Assembly: GCA_000711775.1 (NCBI GenBank)
Contig: ARYC01000316.1
Span: forward strand, 1-64,000
Length of the DNA stretch: 64,000 nt
Source of the DNA: Oxytricha trifallax
Taxonomy: Eukaryota > Ciliophora > Spirotrichea > Sporadotrichida > Oxytrichidae
Reading direction: 5' to 3'
The position numbers and the translations under genes are program-made. The notes beneath the pieces are model-generated. The model had not been told where the DNA came from. It saw only the letters and a program-made list of their open reading frames with translations, and made no database searches. Shown piece after piece: positions 47,111 through 58,502 of this stretch. The first letter of the stretch is position 1. Each line of letters begins with the position of its first letter.

Positions 47111-47580
47111 AAGTAAAAGCATAATTAAATATAAAGTAATAATAATGTTCATTCTACTAGTTAATTTAAGGAGGAAGTGTCAGTAATAATTAGTCAAATT
47201 ACATAAATAAACTAATTAAAGTTTGCAAAATTCAGATATTTTGCTATTTATACTAATAATAATATCAATATATTTATTTTTTTAAATATTTGAGTGTTTA
47301 ATTTTATTGACAGTGAAATAATTTTATAATAAATTGTTTAAATGAAAATTATCTATGTTTTTTAGTATTTTTTAGGAATTATAATTCTATAAATTTAAAA
47401 AGAAGATTTTAAGGTTTATTAAGTGAAAAATAATTTATATAAATTTTAAAAGCATGAAATAAATAACATTAAGCCTTAATAAAAAATGATTTTGCTATCA
47501 ATAAGATTTAACTACTCATTTTTTTTGTAAATTAAAATAAATATAATTATTGACATAAATGCAATCTTAATTGTGTAAGT

Positions 47581-47718
47581 GAAAAAAACGACGATGATGA
47601 AGATGATGTAGAAGACAAATATGAAATAAATCAAATTTTAGGTCATGTTAGAATCGTTAATGAAACTTCCTTGACAAAAGTGTACGCTAAAGGTGCACAA
47701 TTAGTCATAAGAAAATGA
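47581..47718 (+). pseudogene. C-terminal coding segment with acidic stretch
   Basis: A short frame ends at TGA 47716-47718: EKNDDDEDDVEDKYEINQIL, GHVRIVNETSLTKVYAKG and QLVIRK. The upstream part is unclear. The acidic stretch recalls the tail of family A modules, but the rest does not align. The high V, G, A and D content supports a real C-terminus of a lost gene. MITE C3 begins 70 bases downstream. Confidence 0.4.
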
Positions 47719-47787
47719 AAAATATTTATAATTTATTCTAAAAGAATAGAAAGACTAATATTTGTCGATTTAAAAATACAAATTGAA

Positions 47788-48109
47788 GGGAGGAAGTTTG
47801 CTGCCCCAACATTTTATATGCACCCAAGGGGGCAAGTTTCCTGCCCCCTTAGGAAGTTTCCTACCATACATTTAAATATATGTATTTATTAATTTTTGAG
47901 TAAAAAAATAATTTTAGCATTGTTTTAAATATATAGTTTTATAAAGAATAATAATTTACCTTAAAAATTATTTATTATTAAAAGTTGTTTAGTAAATGGA
48001 ATCGGTAATTGAAATTGGAATTTTAATGCTTTTAATATTTTTTTTCAAAAAATAGTAAATTTAATGTTGGGGGCAGGAAGTTACCGAAGGGGAAGGAAAA
48101 TTCCTTCCC
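47788..48109. mobile_element. MITE family C, copy C3 (322 bp)
   Basis: Starts GGGAGGAAGTTTGCTGCCCC and ends AATTCCTTCCC, with several internal palindromic copies of the end motif (GGGGGCAAGTTTCCTGCCCCC near 47828; GGGGGCAGGAAGTTACC near 48070). The flanks CAAATTGA and CAAATTTA may be a decayed 8-bp duplication. The interior is AT-rich and non-coding. The repeated end motif makes the termini more complex than in C1 or C2. Confidence 0.7.
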
Positions 48110-48524
48110 ACCAAATTTAACATTAAATATTTTATCCCATATTTATTACAAAATTAAGAAATCATTTCATTACCTTGAGTTAAGAATTGATTTAGAATTA
48201 CAATCTTCTATAAATTTAGATCATTTTTTAATATAAGATTAAATACGAGTAAAATTATTATTATAAGTAACAAAAATATTTGAATTTACAACTTCGTACA
48301 AGCGCGATATACAATTAATGAATAAATCAAATAATTTTTATAAAATTAATTATTAATTCATATTGATTTGTTCATTTAATAAGAATTTTGCTAAATTTAA
48401 TTGTTATTATCACATTTATAAGAAATATCTTTTGTTTAAACGTTTGCCAATTACAAATCAATTCTTGATTTTCAAAAAATAAGTCAATTTCAATTCTCAT
48501 TAACTGTAATGGTACTCATAAATT
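48110..48524. other. AT-rich spacer, nothing recognised
   Basis: 415 bases between MITE C3 and the next coding segment. Confidence 0.45.
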
Positions 48525-48835
48525 ATATAACTTTAGTCTAAAGATAATTATTAAAAAGTTATAAACCACAAATTTTGAGCAAAGGGAAACTCAGGATCAA
48601 AGCATTAAAATAAAAAATCAATTATTTTATAATCTGTAAGGAAACTCTTCCCAGTCTTAAAAGTACTTAAATATTTTTAAGCAAATGTCTAAACCATCTC
48701 CACTTAGTTATTTAAACTAAAAGGCTGATAGAGGCTATTCAAATTGCAAAAAAAACAATTATATAATGCGCCAATAAATATTTGATTTAGAATTAAGTAA
48801 TAGGGTGGTTTACTATTGAAATTACATTTGTTGGA
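48525..48835 (+). pseudogene. Unknown hydrophilic coding segment
   Basis: A 100-codon TGA-free frame with TAA/TAG as Gln: KKLQTTNFEQRETQDQSI, NLQGNSSQSQKYLNIFKQ, MSKPSPLSYLNQKADRGYS and QQIFDLELSNRVVYY, ending at TGA near 48833. Ser/Pro/Gly/Arg content argues for real coding. No family recognised. Confidence 0.4.
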
Positions 48836-48904
48836 TAAATTAATAAAGATGCATTCATTGTTTTTGAATATTATAAATCTTAAAATCTAAAAATTATTAA
48901 ATTG

Positions 48905-50516
48905 ATAAGAGAGCGAAATGCCCCACCGCAATACGTATTAAAAAGAACATATTAGATAGTGCGTCAGAACACACGATTTCATCGAGATATCCTAATAAAT
49001 TTACGACATCATCACAGATAGAGATGAGTGAGGACAAATAACGATAGGTAAACTCCTTCTCGTGAAAGAACTATCATCAAAAACGGTCTAGTTGATTAAT
49101 CTAAGCTCAAGCACTAAATCTCATTGCCAAGCTCTTGAATCTAAAACTCAGACTACATTTCTAGAAACTTGCTTGAACTCTAATTTCATTCTCAACGTAA
49201 ATCAACATCAACCACATAAAAAGACCCACACAACCGACGATCTAAAAAACCACCACAATTAAAGTGGTTCAAATACACTCTGCAGAAGAAACTTAACCAA
49301 ACCCGCACTCCCCCATTCCTACCACCTACTAAATACCATATTGAACTTCCCTCACCCTCAAACTCAAGCACTTTAATGCTCAAAGAGCAGACCCTGAATA
49401 ACTCAAAGCTGCCAAGCAAAAATCAGAGGACTATGAGTTTGAATACTCAAGTGATGGATCATCCTCAGGCTTGATACCTACACCATGCATCTCAGAATCC
49501 TCGGGAGAAGTAGAAGAGTTATCGGACTGGGAAGACGACGACAAACCTACCATGTACCCAAACAACAATAATATACCGATTAATTCAGGCCGGTAAATAA
49601 AATAATCGACTATGAAAAATTTAAACTAACTAAATAGGAAGAAATTAAAGATCCAAACCTAATTAATAATAATATTATTATTTATAAGTATTCTAAACTA
49701 TCCAAAAGTCACACAATGCACCAATGAATGAAGTTGGCGCTAACGCAATGAGCAACTCCGTAAATAGTAGCATCTGGAAACAGAGTCCCACTATAATAAT
49801 GGGAACAGATGTTCGAGATCAGAGAATCAGTGCTAGTCCTTAATATTCAATCAGCCTAAACAGGAAAATTCAAACTAATCTACTAAATAGCCTCTACCAC
49901 ATGCTCTAACATAAAATTCGACTTCAACAAACTTCTAATCCTGCCATAAAAACAAGACTTCGAATTCACTGATGAGTTAGCCATTAAAAAGAAAACAGAC
50001 TCTACTGGAACAAAAGGAGTTAAACAATAATTTACAATAATACTCAAAAATAACTAAATGAACTCCCAAGCAATACAAGCATTAGCTATAGACTATGACC
50101 CTATATTCAGCCAGGTTACCTTTCATTTCAAAGTTCTGACTAAACAAGCAGGATTTATAAGGAAAGATCTACTGCAACTCATCACTACAACTATTAAAAC
50201 TTATATATAACTTAACCTATTTTAAATAAAAATATATGAGACACAATTGATGAGACTTCCAAGAACAAAGATGATCGATGACCAAATCATCATTCGAAAA
50301 CCAGGCAAGAAATTTAATGAAAATGGAAGAAGACAGAAAGGAAAGAGATAGAACCAATGAAAACTAAGGTAAGAAACCAGAAATAAAGAAGTAATTGAAG
50401 ACAAAAACCTCCTAAAATAGGAGACAAGATAGGATTTATTCCTTAACACATTTATACTCGTAGGCCCTCTGAGGCCTAGATGTGAGTTATTAATTATTAT
50501 TATTATTATTATTATC
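48905..50516 (+). mobile_element. Retroelement-like unit with (ATT)n tail
   Basis: A 1.6-kb block of clearly higher G+C than its flanks, with a Gln-reading ORF on the plus strand and a perfect (ATT)n tail at about 50489-50516. The tail type matches the LINE and the SINE-like units in this window. No RT motif is visible, so it could be an ORF1-bearing fragment, a non-autonomous element, or an unrelated element such as the body of a larger TE. Confidence 0.5.
48930..50360 (+). pseudogene. ORF of the 48.9-50.5 kb element, frameshifted
   Basis: The parts, with TAA/TAG as Gln, are a basic Pro-rich N-terminal region (RRSKKPPQLKWFKYTLQ, RTPPFLPPTKYHIELPSP) and, after a frame change near 49372, an acidic region (NAQRADPEQLKAAKQKSEDY, SGEVEELSDWEDDDKP). 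Then come MNEVGANAMSNSVNSSIW and QSPTIIMGTDVRDQRISA. After another change come FEFTDELAIKKKTDSTGTK, YDPIFSQVTFHFKVLTKQA and a basic C-terminus (IIIRKPGKKFNENGRRQKG) to TGA 50358-50360. Basic-acidic-basic organisation is compatible with a nucleic-acid-binding ORF1-type protein, but no zinc knuckle or RRM is evident. About three frame changes are needed. Confidence 0.5.
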
Positions 50517-51699
50517 TTAAAATTTCATAATAAAGTTTATAGGTGCAGTTTAAAGAGACCAGAAGATAAATACATTTACTAAAGTTTATGAATCATTCAC
50601 AAATTATATGCAAACTTTAGCAGATAGTTGAGGTTTTTAAACTAACATAGGAATTTACAAACTCTAAAATTATTTAACATAATTTTAAATAATTTTCTCA
50701 TTAAATATATAAAGAAAGTATACGATAATAGAAATATCTCAATAATTAATCATAATGTTTAAAACTTTAGTATAGATGTAATGTTCCATATCATAATAGT
50801 TACTAATAATTATCTCTATATAATATTTTGTATTTTCTATAAATAGTTTAATAAAATGAAATATCAATAAATGCATTAAATACGAATCTATTTACTTTGA
50901 ATATAAATATTTTCAATTGAATTCTCCAAGAATTTAATATCCTACTTAGCATTGCCTTTTAAACCAAAAAGAAATATTACAATCTACAAATATAATTCAA
51001 TTAACTCATCAATAAAACTTAGAAGCTCTAATTTTAGGATAATTCTCATTAGAAATCGTAAACATAGATAATTTAGTCTAATATAAGAATCATAATTTAT
51101 TTTCATGCCAAAAATCATTAAGATTTCCAATATAAATGATCAAATGAAGAAAAAGAACTATAAAGAGAGAAGGAAATTCTCACAATTAATACTTAATAAA
51201 ATAATGCAGTAGTGGCAGTTTTAAAATGAAAAAAATATCTTACAATTATAGAGAAGAAAGTGAAAACATTTTGAAGCAAGTTCACAAAATATAATAATAA
51301 TATTAATCAAACTTGGTTATATGACGGGTCAAATCATATAATTATAAATGAAGTTTGGAAAGAATAGATAAAAAAATTGACAAATTTAAGAATATTTTAG
51401 ATATTAAGTTATTATAAAAATTACAATCTATAGTTGAAAACTAATAATTAGTAAACTCAAAAAAATGCAAATTAAATTCTCAACAAAAAATACTAGATTT
51501 ATACTCTTCCAAATAGTCTTTAGTTGACAGAGAAATGCAAGACTAAATGCACCATTGAAGCTAAAACTTATGCAATTTATCATTAAAAAATAAAATGATG
51601 CGATATAAGCAATGATAATAATAATAATATTATTCATAATTGTGGGCTCAACCAAGGAGATTAGGTAGTGAAATTGATTTTTCACTACCAAAAGGGAGA
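50517..51699. other. AT-rich spacer, nothing recognised
   Basis: Minus-strand standard-code ORFs here are hydrophobic shadows; no convincing gene or repeat. Confidence 0.4.
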
Positions 51700-52100
51700 A
51701 ATATTTTTGTAAACTTTTCAGTTCTTTTGCGTATACTGAGTCTTAATTATTTTTTTCTTCTTCTGTTTCCTTTCCTGTTTCTCTTCTTCAATCGTTGACA
51801 ATAATCAATTTGTCACCTTTCTAAAATTTTTTAAATTAATAGTAAAAATTTTGATTTCTAATAGAACTTAAACTATTATTAAGCGATGTAGCTTTCCAAT
51901 CTCAATCTTGAGATAATAAGTTGTATAAAGTCATTCTTTAAAGTAAGAGTGCTGAAGGCTTTTAAATTTTAACTTTGATTATATTCTAGTGCAGATCCTT
52001 TATCCGTGTTTATTAACACACAACTAATATCATTAACTCCTCTGTTCTTTATTAAAAGTAGTACATTTTGTTTGAAGAATCCCACCTATCAAGGTTAATA
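51700..52100 (-). pseudogene. Unknown coding segment, minus strand
   Basis: The minus strand reads LLTLIGGILQTKCTTFNKE, then after a frame change GVNDISCVLINTDKGSALEY, NLKAFSTLTLKNDFIQLI and RLRLESYIAQQQFKFYQ (about 52030-51840). A lysine/glutamate-rich end (EEEKQERKQKKKKIIK) lies near 51800-51730. The composition supports coding; no family recognised. Confidence 0.4.
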
Positions 52101-53916
52101 ACTAGATGAGATAGAAGTATGAATATAAGATTGACAATCTAAACTCCTATCTAAATTCTTAAATTACATAAATAATCTTACATGTAAATGATTGAAGTTA
52201 TCTGCAGTTATTGCAACATTCATCAAAGTAGAATAATCTCAAAGATTGTAAGAAATATCTTCAAAAGAAAATATTTACATAAGCTAAGGAAATCTTGAAA
52301 GTTATAATTGATATCAAAATGAAATTATTGAATAATAAAGTGAGATTTTAACACTAATAAAAAATCAAAACAAATTAATAATTTCCTTTTTGAATCAATA
52401 ACAAAAATAAGCATTAATTGAATTTATATAGTTTTCGAAGTATATTTATGTTTGTTAGAAAGAAAAAAAGAAAAACAATATGTAAAATACCTCTACTTAT
52501 TATTTTAAACAACGGAGTTAACAAGATGAATAAAATCGTATTATTTGCTTTAAAAACTGAAGGTTATGAAAGAATAATAAAAATAATTTGAGTTTAAACA
52601 GTCATTAAGAGGAGATGCTTTATAAAAAAAATAAATGTATTCAGAAAGAATATGATAATTCATTCTACATGTCCTCATTTGACAAGAAATTAAGTTCTCG
52701 TATCTTGTGAATAATACTTATGAAAAGTTCTTGCAAATTATATTATTTGTAAATAAACTTCTTAAATGAAATATTTTACAGCTTTTTTTCATATTAAAAT
52801 TTCTGTTTAACAAATAATTAATTACAAACTAGGTTTATATTTAAATAAATAACAGTAGTCATCAAGTGACTATGAAAACACTGGGAAATCTCTTCAAACC
52901 ATTCTGTAACCTAATTTATTAAATTAGCAAATAAAACTTAACAATTTAGTATTGAGAAGCATGCAAATTGCACTTGGCAAAAGATTGATTTTAAATAAGT
53001 CAAATAGATACAGTTTTAAGAATAATATTTAAAATAATTAGTTGTTATTAGTAGTGATATATATATATATATATATAGGAAAATTATAATATTAATTTTA
53101 GATATGAAAACTATCAGGAGCACATTGAAATTGAAATATCGTCACAAGTAATAGCAATAAAATAATAAATAAGTACCATAGATTTTACTCATTTCATTCC
53201 ATTCTTTAGCATTTATGTTGATTTGTCCTCACTTAAGCTGATATAATTGATAATAGGAAAATAAAATATAGGTTAGTAAATATTGGATTAAAATGTATTA
53301 AATATAACAGTTTCCCTTTGGAGCTTAAATATATCAAAAAACCTCTTTTTCATATAGGTTTAGGTCTATCAATAAGGGTTAAAGGGATTAGTGGAGTGAA
53401 TAGATAATTAGCAAACACAAATGTTAATTAAAACAATAAGCAGTACTACAATAGCAATGGTTAACAAAGCAAGTATTATGGAGAGAAAATAGTTGCATAT
53501 AATATATATTTAATTGTTAAGTTAAAAATGGAAAAATATTTACAATAATGCTGTAAATAATATGAGGATGCCAAATTGATGAATTAATTTATTTTATAAA
53601 ATATCATTCAGTATCCTTTGAGTAATCCAATTGCAACTCAACATTTAACATTTGTGAAAATTAATTAGCTATACATGATAGTAATATATTTAACTCAAGT
53701 CAAGAAAGATATGTTTATGACATGACTACAACACGTATATTAAAAAAGGATCTTCTCATTAATAACAGCTTAAATAAGAAACAAATAGTGAGTATAAGGA
53801 TGGGAAATGCATAAACAAATAATGTCTGACACAAGTGAAGTGAATCAATAAACTCCAAACCAGAGCTTATGATAAAAGCTGTTTACTTTATCATTATATG
53901 TGATTTGAATATATTT
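52101..53916. other. AT-rich stretch, nothing convincing
   Basis: Includes a (TA)n run near 53063-53080. No repeat pair or gene recognised in 1.8 kb. Confidence 0.4.
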
Positions 53917-54087
53917 TATGAGACTTTATGGACGAATTTAGTTGAGTTTTTTTGATTTAGGCAACTTAAAGAATGGCTTTGACTAGAAGACTTTTCAAAA
54001 TAAAGTAATATATTATATTTTAATTGTATTTGTAATTTTTACTATTATTTCAAACATTAAAGATAAACCATTATATAACTGCATTAG
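53917..54087 (+). pseudogene. Unknown segment with a membrane helix, cut by insertion
   Basis: ATG at 53917 gives MRLYGRIQLSFFDLGNLKNG, FDQKTFQNK, then a strongly hydrophobic helix VIYYILIVFVIFTIISNI and KDKPLYNCISES. The frame runs into the GC-richer unit that starts at about 54088, so the gene appears to be interrupted by it. On the far side, 54673-54786 is coding-like on the same strand. A single-pass membrane protein is inferred from the helix. Confidence 0.4.
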
Positions 54088-54550
54088 TGAGAGCTGGTAG
54101 ATTTGAAGGGGAGACAAGGCCTCCGGACCAAACTAGCTCTAAAGGACCTAGTTTTATTTTTAGGTGGCAAAAAAAACAAGAGATGCTGGTGAAGTTATGT
54201 GTATTAATGGCGAAAATCTTTACGACATGGACTTTAGAAATCCTCAAATTCTCACTCCAACCTAAGTTGATCTTAACCTCTTGATCGAAGCTGAAACCTT
54301 AAATTTAACCTTACTGCTTCCGCCTCATAAGTCAATCGTACTCCGATCTCAAAAAATAAAACGGGAATTTACAGATAACATTGAACTACTGGAGGCAGAG
54401 GAGAACCTCCCCAGGATAAAACCTGAATGGCAGTAAGGGACCAAAAGGGCTTGCCGCCGATAGTCTAGTAAGGCCTTTAGACATTAGATAAGATAAACCT
54501 AATAAACAAATCAAAGGTTTAAACAAACATAAATAATAATACTAGAAATA
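54088..54550 (+). repeat. GC-richer retroelement-like unit with AATAAT-type tail
   Basis: About 400 bp of higher G+C ending in AAATAATAATACTAGAAATAATAG. After an acceptor-like TTTTTAG its plus frame reads VAKKTRDAGEVMCINGENLY, DMDFRNPQILTPTQVDLNL, LPPHKSIVLRSQKIKREF and DNIELLEAEENLPRIKPEW, with TAA as Gln and no TGA to beyond the tail. Upstream, RAGRFEGETRPPDQTSSKG lies in another frame. This is probably the 3' part of a retroelement ORF; it does not match the LINE here by eye. It has inserted between two same-strand coding segments. Confidence 0.5.
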
Positions 54551-54672
54551 ATAGGAAACAAAATTAATTATATATTAAATACTAGTTTGATTAAGATAAT
54601 ATCAAGTCTTTATTTACCTTTTAGTTAATATCTATTCTTTTTGCATTATAAAATATTTACATCACTTTGATT

Positions 54673-54786
54673 TAATGGGCTCTAAGAGGGTATAATAAAC
54701 TTAAAAACAAAGAACTTGCTAGAATCAGAGAATTAATAGCAGTTAAGAGATATAAAAAACATGGAAATCACTCAATAATGTAATGA
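54673..54786 (+). pseudogene. Short basic coding segment beyond the insertion
   Basis: The plus frame reads WALRGYNKLKNKELARIREL, then IAVKRYKKHGNHSIMQ, to TGA 54784-54786. It may continue the gene seen at 53917-54087, interrupted by the GC-richer unit. No family recognised. Confidence 0.35.
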
Positions 54787-55529
54787 TCTCCAAATATTAC
54801 AATGTCCTTAAAATTCAAAGAAAAATTATTTAATCTTTGAAAATTCATATTAATTGTAAGGATGACCAACTTAATTGCTAAAGTGTATAAATGATCAATA
54901 AATTACTAAAATTAAATTTTTATAATAGGTAATTAAGGAGTAACAGATTAAAATTAAATTTTCCTATATTTATAGTTTAAATATTTAAATCTATAATTGA
55001 ATTTTAAGAAACAACTATCTCTTTTTTTTCATTCCGCTCACAATTATTTTAATTTAGTATTTGATTATGAGAAAATATGTCGTGATATTAATGCATGATA
55101 TCATGTAAATTTTTCTCGTTTAATATCTAATTATTCATATTAGGACAATTTTAAGAATCACATTTGCGTGACAATACTTATAATATATTTAAATATTCTT
55201 AAGAAATTAAATTTTAAATATATAAAATCTCAAACTAATTTAATCATTATTCGGGCTTAAAAAAATTTATATTTTAGTAGCTAATTCAGTTATAAATTAT
55301 TCTTAAAATTCTCATGTTATATTTTGGCAACAGACCTCTTTACTCTATATTTCACAATTTTAACTTGTTACATTATGAACAAAAAAATATAATTAAGGCA
55401 GTTATGTATTTATCGATAATCAATCAGCGGCTGTTTCTATAGTTGCTATTTTCAAGAGACATATAAAATTCAGACATGGGAGAAGTATTACTTTTCTAAT
55501 ATTAATATATTTATTTAAAATTACCACTC
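54787..55529. other. AT-rich spacer, nothing recognised
   Basis: No convincing frame, repeat or RNA gene. Confidence 0.45.
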
Positions 55530-57450
55530 CCAATTATTACAAGATATCCGCTCTTATTCAATATTAGATTTAAAAGACTTTGCTTAGAGAAATTATCTGC
55601 GAATCAAGAAGATAAGAAAAAGAAAGTAATTAATAATAAGAATGAAAAAGAGTATAATGATAAACATTTCTATTGGTACAACAGATGTAAGAGTAATTGA
55701 TGGCGACCTATATTTTTATAAAGAAAAAATAGCAATGTATTTCAATAGATAAGTGATTATATTTAAACTCCTTAAGACTCGATAAAATTTAAACAGCAAA
55801 CAAATAAATTGATTGAGAAGTGTATAGTATTTGACTATGGTATGAAAAATATACAAATATTTGGTGTAAATTAGCTACAGTGAATTTCTAAATAAGGTTC
55901 AAGAGCAAATCAAGCTAATATACAGGCTTAAAAGAAAGGGTAAAATCATAAATTACTTACTAAGTATTTTGTTATTATAGCTACATAATGTGAAATAAGG
56001 AAGAGATGGGCAAGGAATAATATTTGGTGGAGATTTTAAATACATAAAATGGGGATGACATATATGCGGCAATCTTAAATTAACATAAAATTCTAGAGGA
56101 TCAGTTCATGATGTCAAATATATCAAATCAGGTAAAAAGGGAATATTTATTGATACTAGTAAATTAATCTGCAATCTATAATGGCAAAGCTCATTAAATT
56201 TATTGTCATAAAAGTTACTATTAAATGTTTGATTATATAAAAATGATTTATTATACTACTTATCCCCATTTAAAAAATGGAAAATATACAAATAAGCAAA
56301 GAAAAAGTAGAAAATGTAAGTAAAACATTAGAAAAGTTTGCAAAAACTTTATACTAACTTAGTTTTCATAATTTTAAACAGACAAAAGTTCTTTATTTAA
56401 TATAATTTATTTTTATGACAGCAGTTAAACAAATCTAAGCTCTGATAATACAAGTCAATAGAGGCTAGTGAGCAAAAAGGCTGGTAAACTCTATGATCTA
56501 ATGGCACTCCATTATTAGACAATCAATTTGTATTATCAATTTCCTACTAACTCAGACAGGTTATAGAGCGAGTATCATTTTCGCAGGCGAAAGAGATCAC
56601 ATGTATATTGACAGTTCAAAATTGTTTTGATATAGGATTATTATTTTGCAGACAATGGAAGACAAAATTATTTTCCCTTGTCTAATGATATTTTCAATTA
56701 AACTGTTTATAAAAAATTTAGAGTTCTTTTTCTATTATACGATCAAAGCCTGCTAAAAATTAAAATTAATATAAAATGCCTTCCAGGTAAGTAAATATAT
56801 GTTTCTTTATTTTATATTTTAGAAGGATAGCCTTAAAAAAATCTTTACTGCAAATAAAAACGAAAATTATTACCAAAGTAACTATATTAAAACACTGCAA
56901 AATCATGCATCGGGATATGCTACTTTAAATTATTCAGGTTTTTATAATAAAAATAGGAAGATTAATCATGTTATAGAATTTATTTTCTTATATAAATGAT
57001 ATTAAAAATAATTAAAGCTCTTAAGATGAAATCATTTGCTTAAAATTAGATTATTAAGAAATTCAGTGAGAATTTAGTTCAGTTACTTTATAAAGATATA
57101 TTCGTAAACTTTATGACATAATTAATCAGTTTCAATTTTAAAAATAAAATTAATTGTTCATAGAGCTCAATTTTATTATAATTACGATTATTTAAAAATA
57201 AAGTGAATTGTAATAAATAATAAACTAAGAATATAATATGAAAACATGTCTAATCAGAAAGTGAAGTGCCATTCAATAATAATGAAGTTACAAAAAACTT
57301 ATCTAATTTTTATTTTTATAGGGTTTGCATCTAACAATTGTAAAGGTGGGAGACAACAGAGACTTCTCTTAATAAAACATTAAAAAATGGATATGGAATG
57401 ATGATATTTAGTGATGGTGATATTTATTGTGGTGAATTGAAGAATGGCAA
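55530..57450 (+). pseudogene. MORN-repeat protein, interrupted
   Basis: MORN repeats (about 14 residues, G-x-G-x-x-x-x-x-DG-x-x-Y-x-G) commonly tether proteins to membranes or cytoskeleton. Plus-strand pieces are RFKRLCLEKLSANQEDKKK and TDVRVIDGDLYFYKEK (55570-55750), GRDGQGIIFGGDFKYIKWG (about 56000-56060, then TGA), and TGYRASIIFAGERDHMYID (near 56550-56610). A 36-bp canonical intron at 56787-56822 (GTAAGT...TTTTAG) is followed by KKIFTANKNENYYQSNY and LQNHASGYATLNYSG. The last piece is LKNGYGMMIFSDGDIYCGE and LKNGN (57375-57450), the clearest repeat. TGAs and frame changes separate the pieces. It is either decayed, or coding blocks separated by introns or eliminated sequences. Confidence 0.6.
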
Positions 57451-57663
57451 CGATTTTTTGATTTTTATTTTCTATTATTATTGTTATTATTACTATTGAT
57501 ATTGATTTATTAATTATTACAATTCATTTTATTTCAAAAAATCGAAAATAACTATAATCTTATTCTAAAACTGAAGTTAAGTGTTATAAACAAGTTTACT
57601 ATTATTCCAATATTATATTTGAATATTAAGATTTTATTAAAAATTGATTAATTCAACCTAAAT

Positions 57664-57963
57664 ATGGAGTATGTTAACATGAATATGAATGTTAAACATC
57701 AGTCTTTTTAGTATTTCTTTAAAGTCTTATTGATATTTGAATTATAATTATGCCATAAAAATCCAACTTCATCATCAACTATATCTATGACAACATTAAA
57801 TAAAAACCTAAACCCCAAAAATTTTTAAGAATGTGAACAGAAATAACCTAACTGCCACTATTTTGGCAATACAACAGTTAGAGCAAGAGATAAAAAATGT
57901 AAAACAAATGTGTGTTTGCACTATTATAAAAAATTATATAACATTAACTAAAAGTACAATTGA
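57664..57963 (+). CDS. Small Cys/His-rich protein, intact ATG to TGA
   Basis: A 100-codon frame from ATG 57664 to TGA 57961-57963 without a break, with TAA/TAG as Gln several times. The N-terminal half is MEYVNMNMNVKHQSFQYFF, then VLLIFELQLCHKNPTSSSTI. The C-terminal half has FQECEQKQPNCHYFGNT, RARDKKCKTNVCLHYYKK, that is C-x6-C-x14-C-x4-C-x-H, a plausible zinc-binding arrangement. A second ATG at 57787 could be the start. It lies 200 bases downstream of the last MORN repeat on the same strand, so it could also be that gene's last exon. The length alone is not statistically significant; the Cys/His clustering is what supports it. Confidence 0.45.
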
Positions 57964-58502
57964 TTAGCAATTATTTGCAGTAAATGTAAATAAAGTTTCC
58001 AAATTTAAAATTATGAGCATTTATAACTTTGTTTCTCTAGCCAAGACTTATTTTACATGCCTAAAAGTAATTCATTATTTTTAAATCTTTAAGACTCTAT
58101 CTCCAATAAAATATTGTAGTTATTTTTTTGAATTTTAATCATAAGATTTATAACACGCATATTTTCTTATTAATTTGAGAGTTAAAGTATAATTTGTATT
58201 TATTAAATGCAAATTGATTTTCAAGCAAATAAACTAATTTATATTAAAATTTTGTTCTCACAATAAAAGCTCAGATGTTAATATTTTCAATAATATAGTA
58301 GAGTCAGATAATGAGATATGTTATACTTGAAGATTTTCCATAGATATAATGTAACAAAAAACTTATAATTTTTTAAAAGATAATAAATTAGTATTTAATA
58401 TTAGATAAATTTATGCAACTGGTGGTAACTTTTATAATTCATTCTTACTTATAGCACATAATCTATTGTAAAAGCATTATGAATTTTTATAAGTATTAAA
58501 AC
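57964..58502. other. AT-rich spacer, nothing recognised
   Basis: Flank between the small Cys/His-rich ORF and the next gene. Confidence 0.45.

Noticed and set aside
6991..51691. Standard-code ORFs of 60-87 codons (for example 6991-7185, 9506-9736, 46355-46543, 50222-50449, 51428-51691)
   Set aside because: Mostly hydrophobic shadows of AT-rich DNA or antisense to better frames read with TAA/TAG as Gln.
57809..57822. AAACCCCAAAA-like sequence resembling telomeric repeat
   Set aside because: Only one C4A4 unit, inside a coding-like frame, with no second unit and no inverted partner.
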